64,000 nucleotides of DNA, taken from assembly GCA_010645155.1 (NCBI GenBank), contig JAAGOF010000233.1, positions 98,551-162,550 of the forward strand, given 5' to 3'. Source of the stretch: Tigriopus japonicus. Lineage: Eukaryota > Arthropoda > Copepoda > Harpacticoida > Harpacticidae. The notes under the pieces are model-generated. The model saw nothing but the letters and a program-made list of their open reading frames with translations, was not told where the DNA came from and searched no databases. Position numbers and translations under genes: made by a program. Shown here piece by piece: positions 50,701-61,800 of the stretch (position 1 is the first letter of the stretch; the number at the start of each line of letters is the position of its first letter).

Positions 50701-51218
50701 TTTGGGAATTGGAGATACAGGGTCATGGTAAGCGCACTTTTCTTGATCATCAATCATATTCAATCCCAGTGTTTCACACATGATTCTTATCATACCGAAT
50801 ATTCTCCACAGTGGTTTGATTACGGGCATTCGACAGATCACGAATAGTGAATCCACGGGTGGACAAGTGTTTGTGGGCGTTCTTATGCTGATCACGGCCA
50901 TCGGTTTTGCCATCGCGGCCATCGCCCAATTCATCATGTTGACCAAGGTAAAACAATCATCTACCCTAGCCAGACCTCTGCAACCTTTTCCTCGTCTAAA
51001 ACCATATCATTGTTTCCATACTTGTCCAGGTTCATCGTATCTACAAAGCATCGGATTGCAACATGGCCAAGGCCCAAGCCGAATTCGCGTCCGGCGTCAT
51101 GAAGAACGAGGGCGTGCAAAGAGCCGCCGCCGAAGCGGCCAGACATTCCGCGGCCAATGCATTTAACAATGCCAGCAATGGAGGCACGCCCCCCACGACG
51201 GGCAACAATCGGTACTAA
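47725..51218 (+). CDS. SCAMP: Secretory carrier-associated membrane protein
   Basis: A four-pass protein of post-Golgi and endosomal recycling vesicles. Nine coding exons: 47725-47847, 49300-49503, 49738-49746, 50011-50089, 50163-50291, 50384-50543, 50626-50727, 50812-50947 and 51030-51218; phases agree throughout and give 376 residues (human SCAMP1 338). The N-terminus carries NPF motifs ([15 protein letters not shown]) that bind EH-domain proteins, then a Pro-rich linker. A coiled coil follows ([20 protein letters not shown], about 113-132), then [19 protein letters not shown]. Next come four membrane segments and, between TM2 and TM3, the conserved cytoplasmic peptide [16 protein letters not shown]. 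The tail, from [10 protein letters not shown], has the usual [10 protein letters not shown] and Ala/Asn-rich end. The 9-nt third exon adds ALQ right before the coiled coil. Intron 1 is 1.45 kb; the rest are short. Confidence 0.96.
47848..49299 (+). other. Intron 1 of SCAMP
   Basis: Bounded by GTAGGT and TGAGCAG. The antisense strand holds a 144-codon open frame (48425-48859) without recognisable domain; I treat it as chance. Nothing else is seen. Confidence 0.75.
49738..49746 (+). CDS. SCAMP: SCAMP microexon (9 nt)
   Basis: GCGTTACAG is preceded by CAATCTAG and followed by GTAAGCAT, a strong acceptor and donor around nine in-frame bases. It adds Ala-Leu-Gln between ADFQ and RRQEELE. Vertebrate SCAMPs have AELLKRQEELE at this point, so the microexon restores the residues just before the coiled coil. 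Skipping it would leave the frame intact, so it may be alternative. Confidence 0.8.
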
Positions 51219-51392
51219 ACACAGTTCATATCGTCCCTCTATCCCTCCAAACAAACGAACACACTAAACCACATACTAGTACGCCATGGACCGAGCTTTC
51301 GTCTTGAACGGAGAATGATGACTGCTGAGCTTGTTCACTACGAAATGTACAGAAAGAAAGTGCGTCCATGCCGAAACCAATCAAGCATTCAG

Positions 51393-51398
51393 AATAAA
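51393..51398 (+). terminator. Candidate polyadenylation signal of SCAMP
   Basis: AATAAA about 175 bp after the SCAMP stop codon. Confidence 0.55.
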
Positions 51399-52645
51399 CC
51401 GAGCCGATTGCGTGTTATTGACCGTCATTTGGAAATGTATTAAATGACTTTTCTTAACCTTCTAGCTAGTGGACAGGCACTTGTGTCGTCAAACTTCTCC
51501 GACTAACCTAACCTGAAAAACTGAAGATGGACTTTTTTAACACATAAATCCGCGAGCGAAAGAATTCACCCACGATCTACTTCTTCATCTCAAGCAAGAT
51601 GATCGTCGATTGCGGAGTCCTTACAGAAACCGTGTTCTGTTCTGCTCGTCACGTCGCCGTCTTTTAGTTTAAAGCGCGAATCAGCGATTGTAATATGATT
51701 CTCGAACAAACATATTTATATAAATTGAAGTCGTATTTTATTCCCTAACCCCGTCCCCCTCCCGTAAACACGCCCTGAAATTATTTTTGTGAAGCCCATA
51801 TCTTCACCTGCACCTTCATCCTCGCTTTATACGTGTACACTAATGATACGAATGTCTAAACACGTCGCATGAGACGTACGTAAGTCTTGCTTTCTTGTGG
51901 TATTAAATTTTTTTCTTGATCGATAGCTTGATTTTTCTTAAGTTTCCTCCGATTATCGCTAAACAAAGAAGGTTCCATGTGTCATACCACTTTTCCTCTT
52001 AGAAATGCAAAATTGCATCTGATAGCTTTTATTTGAGGGCTAGGTTTCTTATGAAACTCACTGTCAAATTAGGTCAGAATGATAAAAATAACAATCAAGT
52101 AGCTGCAGAAGGTCAATATTCCTTGATCTAACTTTGTCTGCACTTTTCACATGGTAGTAAAATCACAGGAAACCAAACAAATGACGCTTTTTGCGATTCA
52201 CGTCACACGGTGTTTTTTTTTAGGTGGAAAAGTCCTTTTTAAATTCCAGAAACTGTTGAGACTAGTTTTGAGATACAAAGGCAATGTCCAATTCGGTTAA
52301 TTAAGTCACGGGCAAACACTCTAACTTTTATTTCACACTTTAGAGCTTCTTTTAAGTGATCTTTAATCGTTTTTGGCCAGTGACTTAATTAACAAAATTC
52401 AGAGACAAATGCAGTATGGTATTCACCCCTCAAAAGTTTTTGAAATTTAAAGATGGCTTCTCCAACTCAAAGAAACACCGTGGTTAATGACCTGATACTC
52501 CACAAAGTCTAGAGGTACATACAGGGGCATCAATTTTTTCAAGGAATGGAAGTTCGATTTAAATTCCAACCAAAGAAGATGTGCTCGCAACTTAATGAAA
52601 CATGCAAGCATGTGACTCACACACGTGGTTTGTTTGTCATCGGGT

Positions 52646-52651
52646 TTTATT
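52646..52651 (-). terminator. Candidate polyadenylation signal of the dpr gene
   Basis: AATAAA on the minus strand about 245 bp beyond the dpr stop codon. Confidence 0.4.
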
Positions 52652-52895
52652 AGAAAATTTGATGAGTGCCATTTCGAATAATTGTCGACAACAATTGATC
52701 GCGTTTGATTTTGCTCGAACTCTTGCGTCATCGAGCGAAGTTAGTATCCGATTCGAAACATCAAAACAACCACCACATTCATCATCATTCTAATGGCGGC
52801 AGTATCCAAAATTTGCATTTTCGAGACTTTAATACGGAATCTATTCCGGCTATCCGTTTTCTTTCTCCTCGGGTGGAAGAAACCAATTCCTCGGA

Positions 52896-55800
52896 TTAAC
52901 TCGACGAGAGTAGATTCACGAGCTTCTCCAGCATGAATTCCAAGATCAAAAGTGGAGTGAGCTGCTCCAAAGTGGAAGAAGGCGAGGTCGTCGAGTACGA
53001 CTCCGAGGATCGCGAGGCCAATGCACTGCCTCCCGAAGTCTGCCAAGCGTCGGGATTCTTTCCTGAAAACACGCATTAAAGAAAATCACAATTATTGCAA
53101 AGCCCGATCCCACCCATAGAGTTGAAATAAGAGGCATTAAGAGCATTCATGGTTTATCTTTTAAATGAAGTTCAGGAGAAGAGGATTGTTCGATTTAGTT
53201 TTCCTTAAGCAGGGTGCTACACACTTACAGACTCACCAAAGAAAAGTGCAAGTGTTGAGAATCTTATGTTTTTAATAAAAAGTGACTTATCATCATTAAG
53301 ATCTAATTATTAGGTGATGACACCTTGTTAATGCGCTCTTTTTACTACGAACTTAAATCACTTGAGCATAAAAGAACAAAAAAAATATCCAATGGCAGTT
53401 TTCTACCAGCATAACCCCAAACAGGTTTCAAGATTGCAACCTAGGACAAATTGGTGCTAAAGAATACAAGATTGCCTCGTCTGTTGGAGGTGGGGATAGG
53501 CTAAAACTGACAAAAGCTTGATCCTCTAACATAAGATCTCATGAGCGAGCTTAATCGAGAAGAAAACATCACGAATTTTTTTAGCAAGAATAATTTGCAT
53601 GCAAACGTATGTTTGTGTGTCTGGTTTTAAGAGATTCACTTACTCTTCACAAAATATGTAAAAAGAAGTCTTTAAGTAATAGAAGTGTTGCTCACATTAT
53701 TGAGAAGATATTTGAGAAGAATTTGGCAGTGCAGGTTATGGCCATGGAGATTTTGACTAGCGTCCGGTGGCCCGGCATTTGCAAATAATTCATATCCTAA
53801 TCCAAGCTAGAAGTTTGGAATCTTGGTTGCCAATTCTTATTCTTAGATCGAGCACCAAACAGTTTGCACTTAAAACTTCAAAAAAAAAAAAAACTTTTTG
53901 GGGTTTTACAACATACTTTTAAACAAATTTCGTATTTTCTGTATACCTTAACAGGCGAAAAAACACTTGTTTTGCCTTTTTGTCAACCTTTTTTTCAGCC
54001 CTCTACTTTTTATGAAAGGGGGATTTTACACCGACATGGTTTTCGCAGTGTTGGAGAAATTGAGCCCGACTCACCTTTGAGTATATGAAGTGTGATGGCC
54101 GCCTCCACCGTGTTTTCTGGCACACATTTATATTGGCCAGAGTCTCTGGCAGTTGCTCGTTGAATGAGCAAATGACTGGATGTGCTCTCGCCTTTCTCCG
54201 TGACCACACTCACGCCTCCCCGAGGAGAATCATACGAGATCACCTGAAGGCCAAGACAGAATAGTTTCATAAGCTAATCACAGCCAAGAAGCACTGAAAA
54301 CTGGAGTGGGAGGCTCACGGTGAGAATTATGATTTACAGAAGTATTAATTCAATTGCGTTATTCTGTCAAAGAGACCTGGCTTGTATTTATTGTATTCAG
54401 TAGACGACGTATTTCAATTTTCAGCTCAATCGAATGGCGGAGTGAAAAGTTATGCCTTCTCAAACTTATGTACTGAAGAGAGCATAGAATGAATGAATTC
54501 GCCCTTTGTGGTAAAACAATTACCAAAAAAGTGCTAGTTCATTCATTCTCGGTAGGATTTGCACTGAACTTTGAGAGACCATAACTTTTGACTCCGACGT
54601 TCGGTTGAGCTGAAAATTGAAATACGTAGTCTTATCAACATAAGCAAGGTCTCTGTTGCAGGAAGAACGTAATTGAATTGTTCCTACTGGAAATCATGAT
54701 TCCTCTCGTTAGCCTCCCAGTCCAGTGAAATTCAGTGGTTCTTGTCACAGCTAATCATAATTAGAACATTCGCCTTGTCCTGTCCTGAAGTTAATGTACG
54801 TGTACGTACCTGTCCATTGTGATACCACTCCACATCAGGAGGAGGAGCTGGACTGAATTTTGCGATGCACGTCAAGTTAATGGTCGAACCACGGTCCACG
54901 TGCATATCCGGACCACCCAAAATGTCCGTTTGAGGTTCTGAAAAATTAGAAATAACTGTCGCACTAATGATTTTATTACTTCCTTCTGCCTCAGGACAAA
55001 CGTACCAACAACTTTGAGATCAATGACATGGGATCGAATGGGTGTGGTTGAAAGTTGGCATTCATAGAGCCCTTGATCTTCATAGGTCACATTCATAATT
55101 CGAAGTTGCCAATAATGAGTCATGGGTAGATGTTGTGCTGAGAAACGAAAGTCTGTGGTGTAGGTATATCGACCCACGCTCAAGAGATGAGTATCTTTGT
55201 GCCGAATCCATGATACCTGTAATTAGGTAATTTGCCATCTTTTGTTCCACTTAGTCTATTGAGATCATGTACTTTCATTACCGTTTTGTTGCCAATGTTG
55301 GTCACATGACAATTCAGACGAACTTCTTTGCCTAAAACGCCAACCACTCGTGGCGACAGAAGGGGATTAATGAAGGGATAATCGCCCATTCCCGATGAAT
55401 TTTCAGTCCCATCAGATGTGGCGGTGTTCGTCGAAGCTTCCTCGTCATTCGAGAAACGTCCATTTGAAGCTGGAAAGTGGAAAAGTTCGAGCAAATGTTT
55501 GTCCCAGAAATTGAATCTGACCTAGTTTTTTCCATTTTTTCCCATTCGAATGATCAATATTTGTCAAGAACCTCCAAGTCGGATGATAGCATACACACAC
55601 ACAATTTAAGACCTTGATCCACTCTGCCGTATTTGAAACAGTAAAGTTGGAGGTAGTACAATATTTAGAACGTTAGCCATGAAAAGCACTAATTTCTACT
55701 CAAACTTTAATAATTTTGTTGGACCTCAATGTATGTAGGTATATTACTCTATAATTGTGTTGGTGTAGAACTGAAAACTGGGTGTAAAAGTATGGGTTCA

Positions 55801-58800
55801 GGTTCAAGTAAGACTTGTCAAAGTCAGAGCTACTAGTGTTTAATATCACGAGGAATTGGCTCTTAAAACTTGGTTTGATTTGTAGGAGAAGTCAAACTTT
55901 GCTTTTCACACGGGATTCATTTGGAGCTAAATTGGTTATTTATTCTTTTCTTTTAAAGGGAGAATATTGTGTTAACCCTGAGACAGCAATCGACTAAAGA
56001 AAGTGATTGAACGAGCACTATACTATTTCAAGCTCAAATTAATGAACAATCGCCACAATCCTTGACTACTTCGAGACTCTCTGAGAAATTCTACCGTTGG
56101 CTTCAAATAACTCATCTTTCTCTGGGTTCATTGTCTTAGGGTTCCACGTGGGTAACTACAAGAAAGCTTGAAATTTCACATTGTCAGTAAGATGTTGCTC
56201 AATATTTGACGATATCCAAAGGTGTGGGTCAGCAAAGAAAAGGTCAGTCATCACTAGAGCCCGGGAAAAAATGTCGGAAAAACGTCCAAAAAATGTTATT
56301 AAAATGTCAGGAAAAAGGGCAAAAAAATGTTGAAATATAGGGCAAAAAATGTTGAAATTTAGAGCAAAAAGAGTAAAAAACGTTGAAAATTAGGGCAAAA
56401 AAGTCAACGAAATGTGTGAGAAATGGGACTAGATGCGTGGAGGACTTGAGAAGACTACTTAAAACAGTGTGACTAGACATCTGAAGGAAATAATGCCGTC
56501 AAAACTCTAGCTTAAAAAAACGGGAGGTTGCGCTTCGCATAGCGGGGTGTTTTTATAAGCTAGACGTCAAAACAGTTTATGTTATAAGTCAGATAGCACA
56601 TTCAGACCCTTTGAAAGGCAATAGATATTAAAGTCTGAGTAAATAATGGCAACAGTGCCAACTTAAAACATACTTTACTATACACAGAGCTATTAAGCCC
56701 ACGTAAAATAATCATGGAAAAAATCACAAAGTTTCTGATTTGAACTTTTTCATAATTTTTTGACAAAAAGCAACTTGTTTAAGGGCACTTTTTTCCCCTT
56801 TCCAAAGATTTTAATTAATTGCCATCGTAAAATGTGAAGTTGAACAATGACATTTTAGCGGGAAATTTTGGCGGGAAACTTCAAGCCTTCATTTGATTAA
56901 TTGGTCCTTCAGAACCGGTTTTGGGATGACATTTTTGAGCAAAAAGTACAAAAAATGTTAAGAAAATGTTGAAGTTTTCCATAAAATGTCAAATAAAATT
57001 AAAATGTCATATTCATGTAAAATTGGCAAAAAATGAAAAAAAAATATTTTTAATGTAAAAAAAAAATTCCCTAACTCTAGTCATCACTAAAGCCAGAAAA
57101 ATGTGCAAAAAACGTCATTGAAATAATAGGAAAAAAGAAGAAAAAAAGAAATTTTGCGAAAAAAGGCAAATAATGTTGAAATTTAAGGAAAAAGGCAAAG
57201 AATGTTGAAGTAAGGGGATAGGAGGCAAAAGATCACTTTCTGAACTTATCAAAAAAAGATTCCATTTGCAATCACACATTCTTAGCGCCTTGATGAAAAA
57301 TGTATATTTCAGACACAAACCTCAGTGCACAGTATTTTCAATATTGGGTTTAATACGATCATCCTATCCTCTGACTACGGAATCTCTCATAGCGTGCACA
57401 TGTCAACCCCAAAGAAAAGCAAGTTATGGTAAGGAAAGGAAGGATTTGGCAAATCATGCTGAATGTAGGCTTAGGTTTGGGTTGTTTACTAAAATCTCTA
57501 TTGATACAAAAATGCCCTATTAAACTTAAAACATCAAGTTATAGAGATGTCAGCGTAACGGCACTTAATGAATGACTTTTTTGCATTTCCAACCTTTTTC
57601 TGCACATTTTTTGCACTTTGGGTACATTTTCCCCCAATTTTAAGAAACTAATAGGCTACATTTATTTTGCTCGTCCCTAAACAGCAATCATTGTTTTGTT
57701 ATTGTTACCTTCAACTTTTATTCCACAATTGAGTTTGATAGATTAATGTATATTTTTATAAAATCCATGGAATTTTGCTTTGGCTTTGAGGAAGAGAAAG
57801 GAACTTGATCTCAAAATTGACCTTCCTTCAGATTTCTACCATTTTGGATATGTTAGAGGGTAATAAAAGGCACAAGCTTGATTTAGGAAGGTTCAAAAAC
57901 TCAAAAATTATGTTGTTGGTTAAAAATATTAGACAAACTAATTGTTTATTGTAAGGACCACTCAAACATCAGAATTGATGATAAAAGAGTAAAGGTGGGG
58001 GATTGATTGATATCAATCAATCATGATGGGAGTGAATACAATTATAAAGGGAGAAAACCCTATAAGTTAAAAAGAAAGGGAAAAAAACGATTGGACGACG
58101 AAATATGAGAACAAGAAAAATCAGAAGAGAAAAAGAATCACTCCCTCGTTGGTTGCGCCAATTTGGCTAAATTCTTCTTGAACGTTATCATTTTATCGGT
58201 CAATCCAAGAAGCACTGGAATCATGGAGTGGGAGGCTAGCAATGAGAATAATGATTTCCAGCAAAAACAATTCAATTACGTTCTTCTGCAAATGAGACCT
58301 TGCATATGTTGACAAGAACACGTATTTCAATTTTCAGCTCAATCGAACGTCGGAGACAAAAGTTATGCTCACTCAAAGTTCAATGCAAATCCCACCGAGA
58401 ATGAATGAACTAGCCCTTTTGTAGTAATCGTTTTACCACAAAAGGGCGAGTTCATTCATTCTATGCTCTCTTCAGTACATAAGTTTGAGAAGGGATAACT
58501 TTTCACTCCGGTATTCGATTGAGCTGAAATTTGAAATACGTGTTCTTCTCAATGCAAGCCAGGTCTCATTTGCAGAAGAACGCAAATGGTTCGTTTCTGC
58601 TGGAAATCATAATTGTCATTGCTAGACTCCCACTCCATGATTTCCGTGCTTCTTGGTCAATCTCACGGTTGGCGGCAAATTGTGCCATATCCTGGTCATT
58701 CGAACGAAGAAAGAATGATATCTTATTTAGGACTTGGCCAAAGGTTCAAAAAGTGGCTTGTTTGCTTGCTGCCTGGTCTCCATTTGTGTTCTTTTCGAGG

Positions 58801-61800
58801 ATAAGCTTTCAAAGAAAGGGGATGCGTTACCTACTGGAATAATTCGCACTAAACCAGAAAACACCTTGAAGGTGTAAACCAAATCTATTTGTTCGCGCCT
58901 CTGTTCCAAGGATTGGAGAGAGAGTAGAGAAAGACGGTTTGAGTAAGGCAGATTCCAAAGAGTGTGAAACATCTTTGTGGCTCTCCTCTGAACCTTTTCA
59001 ATCATCATGACATCCCCACGGTTGATGGGATTCCAAATTGGGGACGAAAATTCGAGGAGTGGACGCACGTAGGTCTTAAAAGTTGCATGAACGTTTCAGG
59101 ATCCTAGGCAAGAAGTGGCGTTATATCATTCCCAACATTCTGTTTGATTTTGACACCAGACTTGCGCAATGACCACTGAAGGTCAAACGGTTGTCAAAGG
59201 AGACCCCTAAGTCACAATGCCTTTCGCGTATTGATTAAAGTGTTCCTTAATCGATCGCAGATGTGGTGTCTGTCTTTGTTTGGTTTTTAAGTGCAAGGTC
59301 AATTTTAGGATCAAGTCTCATTTTTTCCAAATCCCAATCCCATGAACCTTTGAATAAAACCTTCAGTTGAACCCGGTTAAGGGATAAGTGTGGAAGGTAC
59401 AGATAAAAGAATAGTGGGCATTCCGCAATTTGATGACTAGATGACAAGAACTTCATGAATAGAGAAGGGAAAAAGTTGGAAAAATATCAAAAATAAGAAG
59501 CTTTCAAGTTGGAGATATGACCAGCTGAAAGTGGGCAAAAAAAGTTCCATGACAAATGGCCAAAACAGTTTTTTTCCTCTCAATTGGTCACTTAATAGGC
59601 CAAAATTATTTGTTGTTGTTCTGTTGTTTTTAGGTTGGCAATTGGTTTGTCCTCGATTTTTACATCTAAAACTTTCGATTTCGTTCTTTTTTTAGATAAA
59701 AAATTGACGACGGTTTATAGGTCTGAATAAAATTTCAAAAAAGGCCGACCAGCATGTGTTCATCCAAGAAAAATTCTCGGAAATAATCTATATGCAAAAG
59801 TATAACCTCAAAGAGAAGCAATCGAACGGATTCTCTCTTTTTCTCTGCTTTCTTCGGTTTTGAGCACATGAGCAGTATGCTCGTGCTTTGAGAATGATAA
59901 AATGCAAAAAGGCCAAAAAGACTACGAGGAAATCAAAGCGAGACGCTCAAACGAGAGAATTGGAGCTTTTACTGTGAAAGAGATTCTCTTCGCCAAAGAG
60001 ATAAATATTTGCGACTTTTTGCAATCTATTGTGAAAATAGATCTTTTTTGTTACTCTGCCATTGACCGTTGAAATGCAAATTTGATCAAGATGTTTTTCA
60101 CCAGACTGACAACCATTGACAAACTTAAATGGCCTTGACATAAACTTGGATCAAATCATAGGGTTCCTTGAACCTGTTAAAGGGAAAGGGAGGAAAGATG
60201 GAAAACTTTTAAAGTGGTGGATCAATATTAACTTTGGATAAGCGAAAAGCCTTTTCATTTGAGCTGTCAATCACAGACAGCATCTCGATGCCAAACACTT
60301 GGAATAAAAACCAAGGTCCCTTTGTGGAAATTCCAATTCCAAACTTGGAACGGTTCCGCAACGAGCTCAGTCCTCTTTGAAGAACCTGTTTTTGTATCCA
60401 TGAATACCATTGATCAATATCGTCCCACCTTCATCGGGTGGGTGGGCTTTTTACTGTATTGCGCTGTCTTTCTTCCTCATGGAGATGCAGCCAGTTTGGG
60501 ACGGCCTTTCATCACCATACCTGCCGATCAAAGTCTGTCTGGGAATATCAAGGACTGCCAAGAGGATGACATCCAGTCGTGCCAAAGGGTGATTGTGGAT
60601 TTTGAAGCTTTGAAAGAGGCGCAAAGTTTCATTGTTCCCAACAGTCATTCCGTTCAACTGGAACGAGTCACAAAGATCGATGGGGACGATGACTCTGTTG
60701 ACTCGTATTTCTATGAGGTATGAACACACATGCACATTGGGTTTGACATAAAGTAAGCATCGTCCCATTTAATAAGTACGTACTATTTCTGGAACACAGG
60801 ACCACTTTGGAAACGAAGCAATCTTGACGGTGACCAACCCTGAGTCCGACCATCCTCGATTAACTGCCACAATCAACCTCCACCATAAACATGCCAAACC
60901 CTCTGAGACCCTTCACTACATTGAGAATTGCGGAGTGGATTGCCACGTGTATATTGTGGAGGGATCCGACAAAAGAGAGTCCATCATAGATGGCGTCCAA
61001 CCAGATACTTCAGAAACCGAAGGAGTTGTCCCCGAAGATGATCCTGAAGATATGGATCGCCAATCGACCCAAGCTCCCACCGTGATCAACGTTATGTTCT
61101 ACTATACGTCTGAATTTGAGGCCGTGACCTCCGACATTGTGGGCTATGTCAACCAACAAATCATGGCTACCAATTTGGGTTACCAAATGAGCGACATCAA
61201 TCTGAAGGCAAGGACCTTTTGTATCGAGAAAATTGCCAACTTGCGAGAAACTGGAACACCTATTACGCTATTGCAGAACTTTGCCAGACTTAAACGTAAG
61301 TAAAAGCAAACCCACATGGAAACTGTTTTAGGGCAATAATACCATAGTCAGAACTTGCACAAGATTGAGGAAATACTGCAAGGCAGTGTTTGTAAAGAGT
61401 CCAAACACCCAAAACTTCATGCTATCCCTAAAATTGGTCTCTTGCAGGTAGCCGAAATAGCGCTGACATTGCTATTCTGCTCCTGTCTAAGGTGAAGGAC
61501 AATGTCTGTGGAATTGCCTACACGGACGCTTTGAGAACTAGGAGCCAATTATCCTTTGGTTGGATTGCTAAAGGTTGCCCAAGTCACACTCTTGGGCATG
61601 AGATTGGCCACACCTTCGGTGCTTTGCATAATCGAGAGATTTCACAAGGGAGCGTCCCAAGAGGTGGCTATGCCTACGGAAATTTGATCAATTCAGCTGA
61701 CGGAACCGCCAGTGGATTCCACACCATTATGGCGTAAATTTGGTCAGTTCAAGTTTTACATGTATTCATGACTTCAAAATATATTTTGCTCTTTTAGTTA

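Larger units (their letters stand above)
51219..52895. other. Convergent intergenic region, SCAMP to dpr
   Basis: 3' flanks of two converging genes. Polyadenylation hexamers are at 51393 (+) and 52646 (minus strand). No gene is recognised between them. Confidence 0.5.
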
